From Bifidobacterium biavatii DSM 23969 (GTDB lineage: Bacteria; Actinomycetota; Actinomycetes; Actinomycetales; Bifidobacteriaceae): DNA of 64,000 nt. Of the stretch, positions 8,259-16,409 are shown piece by piece (position 1 is the stretch's first letter; every line of letters begins with the position of its first letter). The DNA lies in assembly GCF_000741165.1 (NCBI RefSeq), contig NZ_JGYN01000004.1, forward strand, positions 1-64,000. Reading direction: 5' to 3'. The notes beneath the pieces are model-generated. The model did not search any database, was not told the origin of the DNA, and was given only the letters and a program-made list of their open reading frames with translations. The translations under genes were made by a program, and so were the position numbers.

Positions 8259-10292
8259 TCAGCCGTTGTACCGGTACGCGTCGAACGCCGGCAGCGCGCG
8301 TCCGTCGAAGTCGAACAGCGCGGTGTTGTCGACCACGTTGCCGCCGGGCATGTCGTCGCTTTCGCGGTACGACCAGTGCACGTTGCCGTTCGCGTAGATC
8401 ATCACCGGATCCCAATACAGGTCGCCGATCGCCATGCCATCGGGCACGCCGCGCAGCTCGTTAAACAGGTCGATCAGGAAGTCGCGCTGCAGTTCGGGCG
8501 AGCTGGTTTCCGGCCCGCCGTACGGGCCGTTGTTGGTGAGCTGTCCGGGGTATCCGGCGCCGTTGTTGCCGGTCCAGTTGAAGCCGGTTTCCATGATCAT
8601 GATCGGCTTGCCGAACTCATGCGTCACCTTGGTGGCGAACTGCGCGAACTGTTTGGCTGATTTTTGCGTCCAGAACGGGTAAAACGACGAGCCGATCACG
8701 TCGTAGTCGACGCCGTGGTCGCGGGCCGCGCCGAAGTATTCCATGTAGCGTCGCGTGTTGCCTCCGTCGTCGACGTGGATGATGATTTTCGCGTCCGGGC
8801 ACAGTTCGCGCACGGCGCGCGCGCCGGCGTTGTAGAAGCGCGCGAGTGCGTCCCAATGGTCGAGCGAACCGTATGGCAGCAGCATGCCGGAACGCGTTTC
8901 GTTGCCGATCGACACGAATTCGGGCGTGGTGCCCTGCGCGTTGAGCCGGTCGAGCGTGTCGGCGGTGTATTCGTAGACGAGCCGTTCAAGCATGTCCACG
9001 GCCGCGTCGTCGCCGAGTCCTTCGATCTTGCGCTGCCAGGCGTGCGGCACCATTTGTATGCCGGGGTTGGTCCACGTGTCGCTGTAGTGGAACGACCATT
9101 GGATCGCCATGCCGGCGGCTTTGGTGCGCCGCGCGAGTTTGAGCCCGTCGGCGACTTCGTGGTAGCCGCCGGGAATGTACCAGCCGTCGCCGCCGTGGCC
9201 TTTGCCGGTTTCGTTGAAGACGCGGATGCGCACGATGTTCCAGCCGTTGGCGCCGGCGAACGCGATCGGGTCGACTGGCTCGCCGTGTTCGTCGCGGAAT
9301 ACGCCACCCTGGTCGATGACGTACGGCACTTCGGTGATGTCGCCGCCGATGTACAGCCGGTACGGCTCGCCGTCCTGCCGCACGTCGCGTTCCAGCCGCC
9401 AGTCGTCGAATTCGCAGACTACGTCGGAGCCGGTCCCGCCTTCCGCATGCACGCCGACGGTCAGACTGCCGCCGGAGACGACGATGCCGCGCACAGTGAC
9501 GCGCTTCCATTTGTCCTTGTCCTGCGGCCGGAACGCGTTGCGCGGCACGGCGGCGCGGCGCACGTCGTCCCGAGCCAGACCGGTCGCATGCGAATCACCG
9601 GTCCCGTCCGGCTCGCCCGGTTCGGACCCGGCATACACGTAGCACTGCCGCCATCCGCCCGGATTGCGCGTCATCACGGTCAGCGTGTAATAGCCGTCTT
9701 CCAGCCCGTCGATACGAGCGCGCTGATCCTGCATGTCTCCCCCGCGTACCGTGACCGGCTGCCAGATCGGCATGCCGGACCTTCCGCTTGCACCGACCGA
9801 GCCGGAAGCGCCCGCTTCGCCGCCGTCTCCCGCCGCGTCGAGATCGCCGGTGCGTTCGATCGCGACGTCGTCGATGTAGCCGACGAAATCCGGCGACGCG
9901 ATCGGTTCGACGTAGATGCGCACGTCGAGTTCGCCGTCCGCTTCGACGCGCACGCCTTCGAGCCTGATTTCGTCCCATGTCTTCTCGCCGTCGATCTGCA
10001 CGGCTCCGGCGCTGGCGATCGGCACGGCGTCGCCGTTGGCTTCGAAGCGGCTGTCCTTGAGCGGGCCGTTGGCCCACACCATCAGGCTCAGGTCGTAGAT
10101 GCCGGGTTTGGCGTGCACGTCCTGTGACAGCAGCGTGTCACTGTTCTCGCGGTTGATGAGCAGCGAACGTTTGCCGGAGTAGACGGTTCCCGGCTCGCTC
10201 GACGCGTGGATCGCGCGTGTCGTCGTCCATCCTTGGACCACGCCGTTCGAGTCTGCGGTTTCAAATCCTGCGTTGTCAATGGTAACGGTCAT
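8259..10292 (-). CDS. GH53 endo-beta-1,4-galactanase with N-terminal carbohydrate-binding domains, no signal peptide
   Basis: This enzyme cleaves internal beta-1,4 linkages in galactan and arabinogalactan I. The 677-residue product has two beta-rich, CBM-like regions (about 1-150 and 175-305) separated by a Gly/Ala/Ser linker, followed by the GH53 barrel (about 312-677). The catalytic pair is visible: Glu465 in SIGNET (acid/base) and Glu568 in MIMETGFNW (nucleophile). The start at 10292 follows a GGAAGG site; an in-frame ATG at 10322 is an alternative. Neither start gives a signal peptide, and there is no C-terminal anchor. Bifidobacterial GalA-type GH53 enzymes are normally secreted, so this copy seems intracellular and may trim imported galacto-oligosaccharides. 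Confidence 0.88.
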   Translation of the reverse strand: MTVTIDNAGFETADSNGVVQGWTTTRAIHASSEPGTVYSGKRSLLINRENSDTLLSQDVHAKPGIYDLSLMVWANGPLKDSRFEANGDAVPIASAGAVQIDGEKTWDEIRLEGVRVEADGELDVRIYVEPIASPDFVGYIDDVAIERTGDLDAAGDGGEAGASGSVGASGRSGMPIWQPVTVRGGDMQDQRARIDGLEDGYYTLTVMTRNPGGWRQCYVYAGSEPGEPDGTGDSHATGLARDDVRRAAVPRNAFRPQDKDKWKRVTVRGIVVSGGSLTVGVHAEGGTGSDVVCEFDDWRLERDVRQDGEPYRLYIGGDITEVPYVIDQGGVFRDEHGEPVDPIAFAGANGWNIVRIRVFNETGKGHGGDGWYIPGGYHEVADGLKLARRTKAAGMAIQWSFHYSDTWTNPGIQMVPHAWQRKIEGLGDDAAVDMLERLVYEYTADTLDRLNAQGTTPEFVSIGNETRSGMLLPYGSLDHWDALARFYNAGARAVRELCPDAKIIIHVDDGGNTRRYMEYFGAARDHGVDYDVIGSSFYPFWTQKSAKQFAQFATKVTHEFGKPIMIMETGFNWTGNNGAGYPGQLTNNGPYGGPETSSPELQRDFLIDLFNELRGVPDGMAIGDLYWDPVMIYANGNVHWSYRESDDMPGGNVVDNTALFDFDGRALPAFDAYRYNG

Positions 10293-10412
10293 CGTTGCCT
10301 TCCGTTTCTGTTGGTTGTTCATCGTTGTCATCATTGATTGACTGTTCGCGCGCGGTCCGGGCTGGGTTTTGCAGTCGGCCGCGCAATCGCGCGTCCTGCA
10401 GTCAACAGTATA

Positions 10413-10432
10413 GTGATCTACCGGTGTATCAC
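10413..10432. promoter_or_regulatory. Palindromic operator-like site upstream of the GH53 gene
   Basis: GTGATCTACCGGTGTATCAC is a 20-base inverted repeat with outer arms GTGAT/ATCAC and centre ACCGGT, about 120 bases upstream of the GH53 start. Its central CG and size resemble LacI-family operators, common in bifidobacterial sugar loci. The cognate regulator is not identified. Confidence 0.5.
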
Positions 10433-10596
10433 ACAAGGGTTGAGTCGTCGCGGCAACGCTCCGCGGCATCGAACCGAGTACGTCCGCGCAACGCGACAAG
10501 GGCCGGCGACATCCGTCCACCGGACGGACATCACCGGCCCAGCCGCAACCCGGTCACATCATCGACCCGACCTTGTCGTCGCCGCACCGGCTATCG

Positions 10597-13500
10597 TCAC
10601 AGCACGTGGCGGTTGGCCAGCTCGTCGGCGAACAGGTTCGCCTGAATGTGGCTCGGATCGAGCGCCAGCGCGTCGTTCAGGAACTTCGCCGCGGCGTCGT
10701 GCTCGCCCATGCCGATGTTGGCCAGGGCCATCAGGTAGAGGCAGTGGATGCGGTTCATCTTCGTGTAGTCGTTCTCGAAGATCAGGAAGTCGGGCAGCGA
10801 GACGGCGAAGTAGTCGATCTTGACCTGGTCGTCGAGGTGCTGCTCGCCGTAGTCGAGCAGGCGGTAGAAGCGCGCGTTGGCCTGTCCGGTTTCGCCGAGG
10901 GCCGCGTGGGCGAGTCCCTGGAAGAGGATCATTTCGGCGGGCTGGTCGTTGTAGTACATCGCGCCCTTCACCTCGTCGGGGCCGATGGTGGCCTTGCGGA
11001 ATTCGGCCCGCGCCTCGTCCTCGTGGCCGAGCTCGCGCTCGACCAGGCCGAGGTAGCAGTGCAGGTCGTTGTCCTTCTGGCCTTCGAGCTTGCCTTCGCC
11101 AAGGTTCTCCGGATAGCGCAGCGCCTTGGTGAGCAGCTCCTTGGCGCGAGTCCAGTCGTCGGCCGCCATGGCGTCCTTGGCGAGCAGGGTGAGCGCGATG
11201 CGGTACTGAGCGGTGATCTTACCTTCGCCGCCCTCCCACGGGTGGAAGCGGCGCTGACCCATGAGCTCGTACGCCTTCGCATAGTTGCCGGTCAGGTTGA
11301 GCACAGTCAGGTACTCGATGTACAGGTCGTCGCGTTCGACCACCACGTCGAGGTGCTTCTCGAACTCGGCGAGACGCTGCTCGTACGTCCAGCCGATCTT
11401 GCGGTGCAGCTGGTCGGTTTCGAGGAACACGCGCGCGTCCGACTCGTCAAGACGGTATGCCTCTTCAATCTCGCGCTGGGCCGCAGCCGCGTCGCCGCGC
11501 TTGTTGTAGTAGGCAAGCGCGAGGTTGCGGTGCACGGTCGGGAAGCCCGGGTCAAGGTCGCGGCTGGACTCCCACAGTGCGATCGCACGGTCGGCGAGCG
11601 TCTTGTCGTAGAACAGGCAGCCGAGATAGTACGGGGCCTTCGCGCCGTTCACCGTCTTGATGGCGAGCTCCAGCGGCGCGATGTCCTCGAGCTTGTTCGG
11701 GAAGCAGTAGTCGCTCGGCGCGGCTTCGGCGGCCTCGAACGCGGCGCGAGACTCGGCGTCGCGGCCGAGCTGCGCGAGATAGTAGCCTTCGTAGTACTTG
11801 ACCATCGGCTTCGTCTGGTCGGCTTCGGCGAGCAGCGCGAGCGCCTCGTCGTACGCGCCGAACAGCGCGTAATCGCGGGCAGCCTGCAGGTAGTTCTCGT
11901 GGAAGCCGCGCATGAGTCCAGCCAATTCGGACGGATCTGCGCCGGCGATCACACGCTCGTTGCCGGAGACGAAGTCGAATTCGTCGATCTTGAGGTTCTC
12001 GGCGAGCGCCGCGGCGGCATCGTCCGCGCGTCCCAGCTTGCGCAGCACGTAGGCGCGCAGTCCGCGGGCCTTGATGTTCATCGTGTTGCGGGTCAGCGCG
12101 TTGTCCACGTACTCGAGCGCGTCGGTCCAGTCGCCGCGGCGAGCGGCGATGGCGGCCATGTAGAAGAACGCGCGTTCCTTCTGCGCGTCGTCCCACGTGG
12201 CCTTGAAGAACGCGTCGAACGCCTTGTCGTATTCGCCCTGGTAGAACAGGTCGAGACCGAGGTTGTAGTGCGGCTCGGAATCGTACGGCTGCGTGTTGTG
12301 CTTGGTGAGGCGCTTGATCGCGTTGCGGAAGTACTGTTCGGCGTCCTTGAACGCGCCGCGGCGCAGCAGCAGTCGGCCGTACGCGTTGTTGATGCGCGCG
12401 TCGAGCGGGTCGCGCTTGAGGCCCTCAAGATAGTACGGGTCGGGCATGTAGGTGGCGTGACGGTACTGTTCGAGGTGCGTGCCAGCAAGGAACAGTTCCT
12501 CGTTGGTGGCGATCTTAGCCGGTTCGTCGGCGGCCTTGGCCGGCTCGGGCAGCTTGTCGATCTTCTTCGGCTGCGGCGTGTAGTCGATGAGGACCGTGCC
12601 GTCGGCGGAGGCGACGGTGGCGGTGATGTCGGTCGGCTTGGCGTCGCCGGTGTTGAATTCGGCGCGCACGATGTCGTTCGGGCTGATCGTGCCGGTGTAC
12701 TGGTACAGCGTCGCACCGGTGCGGTTGTCGGTGACGGTGACGGTCGCCTGCTCGTACACGCTCGTCGCGTACACGGTGACGCGGCCCTGACCCGCGACGA
12801 GTCCCTGCGCCTCGATGCCTTCGGTTTCGCCGGCCGCGCCGAACGTGTCCTGCGGGCCGATTTCGAGGTTCACGGCCGCGTTGATGGACGCGTTCTTGAC
12901 CTGGCCCACGCCCTTGTACGGCATGAAGTACTGGGTGAACGTCTTGCCCTCGTACGGCTTGAGCCACGTGAAGTCGGGCTGGTTGTCGGTGAACACGCCG
13001 GTCATGAGCTCAACGTACGGGCCGTTCGCGTCCGTCAGGTTGCGGTCCCACGCGCGGCCGAAGTCGCCGTTGCCCCACGTCCACTGCTTCTTGCCCGGGG
13101 AGACGTGGTGGTCGGCCACGTGCAGGATGCCCGCGCCGACGCCGAAGTCGTAGCCGCCGACGAAGTTGTAGTCGGAGTGCGCGGCCATGTAGCTGGTCGG
13201 GACCGGCACGTTCTTGTAGCGGCCGATGTCGACGCCCTCGGAGTAGTCGTGCTTGTAGTAGGTGCCGGTGGCGATCGGGTAGCGCGAAACGTCGCGCTTG
13301 CCGTGATCCATGACGGCGGTCACGTCCGGCGGCATCACGGTCTTGGTATGCTCGTTGACCGGCACGGCCGGGTTGGCCCACCACAGGAAGGTCTGCGGCA
13401 GCGCGGTGCCGTTGTACAGCTGCGCGGTGATCTCGATGTACGCCTTGCCCGGGTGCAGCGCGATCTTGGTGACGACCTGCGTGCCGTACATCTGGTCGGT

Positions 13501-13944
13501 GTCGTGGCACAGCACCGCCTTGCCGCCGTCGGGCAGGTCCTCGACCTTGTAGTCGACCGGCAGGTAGGTGGTCGGGCGATGGTGCTGCGGCCAGTTGAAT
13601 TCGATGCCGCCGGAGATCCACGGGCCGGTGAGTCCCACGAGCGCCGGCTTGATGACGTCGTTGCGGTAGACGAAGTCGTAGTTGTTGGTCTTGTCCTTGG
13701 CGTACTGGATGCGGCCTCCGAGTTCGGGCAGGACGGTCACTTCGAGGTACTCGTTTTCGATGATGACGGCCTTGTAGGCCTTGTCGCGCTTCTCGTCGCT
13801 GATGGTCTCGATGACCGGGTACGGGTAGACGCGGCCCGAGCTGCCCTGATAGACGCGCTTTTCGATGAATTCGGGGTTCTTGTCCGCCGCGCCGATCTCG
13901 TAGGTGGGGATCGTGACGACGGTGTCCTTGATCGTGACGGCCAT
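10597..13944 (-). CDS. DUF5107 and tetratricopeptide-repeat protein
   Basis: This large cytoplasmic protein (1115 residues) has an N-terminal region of about 370 residues resembling galactose mutarotase-fold DUF5107 proteins, with LPELGGRIQYAKD near 73-85 and SGGIEFNWPQHHRP near 108-121. A beta-rich linker follows. From about residue 480 to the end are many degenerate TPR helical pairs, for example EPHYNLGLDLFYQGEYDKAFDAF (given here as a region near 560-585). The biochemical role is unknown; the fold suggests binding or modification of a sugar. The ATG at 13944 follows GAAGGAG at ideal spacing. It is divergent from the AraC regulator and adjacent to GH53, so it belongs to the galactan locus. 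Confidence 0.75.
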   Translation of the reverse strand: MAVTIKDTVVTIPTYEIGAADKNPEFIEKRVYQGSSGRVYPYPVIETISDEKRDKAYKAVIIENEYLEVTVLPELGGRIQYAKDKTNNYDFVYRNDVIKPALVGLTGPWISGGIEFNWPQHHRPTTYLPVDYKVEDLPDGGKAVLCHDTDQMYGTQVVTKIALHPGKAYIEITAQLYNGTALPQTFLWWANPAVPVNEHTKTVMPPDVTAVMDHGKRDVSRYPIATGTYYKHDYSEGVDIGRYKNVPVPTSYMAAHSDYNFVGGYDFGVGAGILHVADHHVSPGKKQWTWGNGDFGRAWDRNLTDANGPYVELMTGVFTDNQPDFTWLKPYEGKTFTQYFMPYKGVGQVKNASINAAVNLEIGPQDTFGAAGETEGIEAQGLVAGQGRVTVYATSVYEQATVTVTDNRTGATLYQYTGTISPNDIVRAEFNTGDAKPTDITATVASADGTVLIDYTPQPKKIDKLPEPAKAADEPAKIATNEELFLAGTHLEQYRHATYMPDPYYLEGLKRDPLDARINNAYGRLLLRRGAFKDAEQYFRNAIKRLTKHNTQPYDSEPHYNLGLDLFYQGEYDKAFDAFFKATWDDAQKERAFFYMAAIAARRGDWTDALEYVDNALTRNTMNIKARGLRAYVLRKLGRADDAAAALAENLKIDEFDFVSGNERVIAGADPSELAGLMRGFHENYLQAARDYALFGAYDEALALLAEADQTKPMVKYYEGYYLAQLGRDAESRAAFEAAEAAPSDYCFPNKLEDIAPLELAIKTVNGAKAPYYLGCLFYDKTLADRAIALWESSRDLDPGFPTVHRNLALAYYNKRGDAAAAQREIEEAYRLDESDARVFLETDQLHRKIGWTYEQRLAEFEKHLDVVVERDDLYIEYLTVLNLTGNYAKAYELMGQRRFHPWEGGEGKITAQYRIALTLLAKDAMAADDWTRAKELLTKALRYPENLGEGKLEGQKDNDLHCYLGLVERELGHEDEARAEFRKATIGPDEVKGAMYYNDQPAEMILFQGLAHAALGETGQANARFYRLLDYGEQHLDDQVKIDYFAVSLPDFLIFENDYTKMNRIHCLYLMALANIGMGEHDAAAKFLNDALALDPSHIQANLFADELANRHVL

Positions 13945-14222
13945 GATTGCTGCTCCTTCATTGGAAACCATGCGGCTTTTCAGTTCCGCATGATGCGTAA
14001 TGTATTGATTACTTGCCTATAGTCTAAATCCGCGGTTTATGGCTTCTTTCGAGTTTTCCTGCCCTCAGATAGATAAAAATTGCTGTCAATAATGTTGGTC
14101 ATGCGAGTGTCGAAACGTTGCCGAAGATGTAGAATTATTGCCATATCATGCACCGTTGCATGGAATACTTGGAACGGAACGGCGCCGCGTACGTCCAGCG
14201 TCCAACGGGAAGGAATCAAGCA
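13945..14222. promoter_or_regulatory. Divergent promoter region, DUF5107 gene / AraC regulator
   Basis: This 278-base, comparatively A+T-rich stretch separates divergent starts. TAGAAT at 14130 and the sequence around TATAGT near 14018 are reasonable -10 candidates for the plus and minus genes. TAATGTATTGATTA near 13999 is a short imperfect palindrome. The AraC-type regulator next door is the obvious candidate to bind here; that is an inference. Confidence 0.4.
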
Positions 14223-15104
14223 ATGAAGCCGGCAGAGCACAGCATTCTCAACGAAGGTTCGGATTTCTACATCTACACGCCGAGCAAAACCGCATTGCGC
14301 ACGTTCTTCTATCCGCTGCGCGTCGGATCGTTCCGCTACGAACGCGGCTACCGTCAGGAGCGCAGCTCGTTCGACAGTTTCCTGCTCATGGCCATCCGCC
14401 GCGGCAGGTTCGCCGTCTCGACCGGACAGGGCGAGCAGATCGCCGGCGAAGGCAGCTTCGCGCTCATCGACTGCTACGACCACCACTCCTACGGCGCGCT
14501 CGAAGACAGCGACGTATTGTGGCTGCACTTCGACGGACCGCAGGCGCGCGCCTACTTCGAGCTCATCAACGGCAAGCTCGGCACCGTGTTCTCGCTGCGC
14601 GACCCGAGCTACGCGCTGACCCGCCTGTCAGGCATCTTCACCACGTTCCACACGCAGCAGCGCGTGTCCGAGCCGAAAATGGCGAAGCACATCACCGACA
14701 TCCTCACCGAATTCGCGGTGGCCGCCTCCGACAGCACGCCGTCGCCACAGCGTCAGCCGCACATCATCGAAAACGTGCTCTCGTACATCGCGAACCATCT
14801 GAACGAGCCGCTGCCGATCGACGAACTGGCATCGATCGCGTACATGAGCGAATATCATTTCATCCGCGTGTTCAAGAAGGAAACCGGTTACACGCCGCAC
14901 GCGTACATCATCGACTCGCGCATGCACGCCGCCAAATACCTGCTACTCAACTCGGATGTCGCGCTCAAGCAGCTGTGCGACGAGTGCGGCTTCACTGATC
15001 CGAGCGCCTTCTGCGCCGCCTTCAAACGAAAAACCGGCATGTCCCCCATGGAATTCCGCCAGCACGGCGCTCCCTCTCCAGACCCCGCCGACGCCCGCCC
15101 CTAG
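14223..15104 (+). CDS. AraC/XylS-family transcriptional regulator
   Basis: This 293-residue DNA-binding protein has an N-terminal cupin-like sensor (about 1-150) and a C-terminal pair of helix-turn-helix motifs (about 185-285). The first HTH includes IDELASIAYMSEYHFIRVFK, and the second includes LKQLCDECGFTDPSAFCAAF followed by the RKTGMSPMEFR signature of the family. The ATG at 14223 follows GGGAAGGAA. It is divergent from the DUF5107 gene and probably controls the galactan locus in response to a sugar ligand. No membrane segment is present. Confidence 0.85.
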   Translation: MKPAEHSILNEGSDFYIYTPSKTALRTFFYPLRVGSFRYERGYRQERSSFDSFLLMAIRRGRFAVSTGQGEQIAGEGSFALIDCYDHHSYGALEDSDVLWLHFDGPQARAYFELINGKLGTVFSLRDPSYALTRLSGIFTTFHTQQRVSEPKMAKHITDILTEFAVAASDSTPSPQRQPHIIENVLSYIANHLNEPLPIDELASIAYMSEYHFIRVFKKETGYTPHAYIIDSRMHAAKYLLLNSDVALKQLCDECGFTDPSAFCAAFKRKTGMSPMEFRQHGAPSPDPADARP

Positions 15105-15115
15105 CCGGCTATACG

Positions 15116-15338
15116 GGCTCTTCGCATTTTGGTGTGTATGAGTTGCACAGTCCGAGGTATCGGAATCGCGCTGTCGCGCGATACTGTGCTGCTGGCTCGC
15201 TGCCGCTCGCCCCCATGCTTAGAAACGCCTCTGATGCTGGCGGTAGCCTCGGCCCCCTCGGCTGAGGGGGCTGTCGACCGAAGGTCGACTGGGGGAGCGT
15301 CGCGGCGCTGTGCGCCGCCAACCGGCACGGCATCGCGC
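15116..15338. repeat. Left arm of the composite element
   Basis: The left arm carries the outer end (15116-15182), the exact 37-base segment (15224-15260) and the 50-base segment (15289-15338), each repeated in inverted order in the right arm. A short palindrome around AAGGTCGACT sits between the last two. Confidence 0.8.
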
Positions 15339-15374
15339 GTACCACGATTCCAATACCAGAGCCGCAACACCCTC

Positions 15375-15737
15375 TTATCGCATTACAATCCTTGCTGCCA
15401 CCACCCGGTCGATCTTCACGCACACCTCATTGAACATGCGATCCACTTGATTGTTCGCGAATCTCAGCACCAATAGGCCTTCAGCCTCCAGATCCTTGGT
15501 GCGTTTGGCATCTTTCGCTTGCTGTTCCACCGTGTAGTGACCGCCACCGTCGAGTTCGACCACAAGCCTGGCCTTCGCACAATAGAAGTCGACGATATAC
15601 CGGCCGATTGGGGTCTGCCGCTGCCAACGCAACATATGAGTGTTTAAGAATCGGTACCAGAGTTTTCTCTCCCATGGGGTCATGTTCCTGCGCAGTTGCT
15701 TGGCTATGGGCGTGTTGGTTTTGTCGTATTCCCTCAT
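15375..15737 (-). CDS. DUF559 (Vsr-like fold) endonuclease-domain protein
   Basis: This 120-residue protein belongs to DUF559, whose fold is related to very-short-patch repair and PD-(D/E)XK nucleases. Visible signature elements are LRRNMTPWERKLWYRFL near 14-30, the GRYIVDFYC strand near 47-55 (conserved Asp), LVVELDGGGHY near 60-70 (Glu and Asp) and VLRFANNQV near 90-98. The cellular role of these proteins is not established. The start chosen is ATG 15737; an upstream extension in the same frame runs into the inner inverted repeat and has no family similarity. The gene is the only coding unit inside the nested repeats. Confidence 0.82.
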   Translation of the reverse strand: MREYDKTNTPIAKQLRRNMTPWERKLWYRFLNTHMLRWQRQTPIGRYIVDFYCAKARLVVELDGGGHYTVEQQAKDAKRTKDLEAEGLLVLRFANNQVDRMFNEVCVKIDRVVAARIVMR

Positions 15738-15780
15738 GGGTTGAGTGTAGTGGATGCGCGGGTGATATCGGAATCGCGCT

Positions 15781-16291
15781 GCGCGCGATGCCGTGCCGGT
15801 TGGCGGCGCATAGCGCCGCGACGCTCCCCCAGTCAGCCTGCGGCTGACAGCGACCTGCAATTGCGGACAGCCTTACGGCTGGCTGTTTACTGGCTCGCTA
15901 TCGCTCGCTCCTCGCCTAAAAACAGTCCACTGGACTGTTTTCTTAACGGCTCGGCCTATCCGAGGGGGCCGAGGCTACCGCCAGCATCAGAGGCGTTGCC
16001 GGGCATGGGGGCGAGCGACGGCGAGCCGACAATACAGTCAGCCGAAGGCTGTCCATGATTGCAGGACGCCGAGCTACCGCCAACACCGCAGTGTGTTGAA
16101 AAAACCAAACGCGACGGCCGGGCCGCCGCCGGGAACATGGCATTGCGCATGAGCACAATACCGATTCCATCGCGCGATCGCGCGATACTGAGATTGCGCT
16201 GCCGCGCAATCTCACGACAACGCTGCATCACGCGTAGCGTGATTCCGATACCACCGGACAGCCAACCATACACAACACAATACGAAGAGCC
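15781..16291. repeat. Right arm of the composite element
   Basis: The right arm holds the inverted partners of the left-arm segments at 15781-15830, 15961-15997 and 16227-16291. It is about 290 bases longer than the left arm because of extra palindromes: copy B of the ACAGTCCA element (15906-15954) and several short hairpins such as the one around TTGCGCTGCCGCGCAA near 16195. Confidence 0.75.
15906..15954. repeat. Palindromic intergenic element, copy B
   Basis: TCGCCTA, then the palindrome ACAGTCCACTGGACTGT, then CTTAACGGCTCGG. Order and wording match copy A at 3113-3160. A palindrome with the same arms is at 28511-28533. Confidence 0.75.
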
Positions 16292-16409
16292 GTTATGCAC
16301 GACCACCAACGGTCGCAGTCGGGTGTCGACGCTGCATCGCGCAGTTTTCCGGCACTGGGCGGCAACTTGACGATATGGCTGCCGCGTTTGGCGGTTCTAT
16401 GGTCGAAGC

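Larger units (their letters stand above)
15116..16291. mobile_element. Nested inverted-repeat composite element carrying a DUF559 gene
   Basis: Three pairs of inverted repeats are arranged symmetrically around one gene. The outer pair is 15116-15182 with 16227-16291; both ends begin GGCTCTTCG read inward and match imperfectly over about 65 bases. The middle pair is 15224-15260 with 15961-15997, exact over 37 bases. The inner pair is 15289-15338 with 15781-15830, 49 of 50 bases. The ends resemble my recollection of ISL3-family termini, but no transposase is present. The eight bases flanking each end (GCTATACG, GTTATGCA) are only partly alike, so a target duplication is not clear. It may be a non-autonomous element or a pair of converging repeats that captured the gene. 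Confidence 0.55.

Noticed and set aside
10573-14022. An open frame of about 1150 codons on the plus strand
   Set aside because: It is the antisense of the DUF5107/TPR gene. Its Val/Arg/His-rich sequence with no domain is typical for mirror frames of GC-rich genes.
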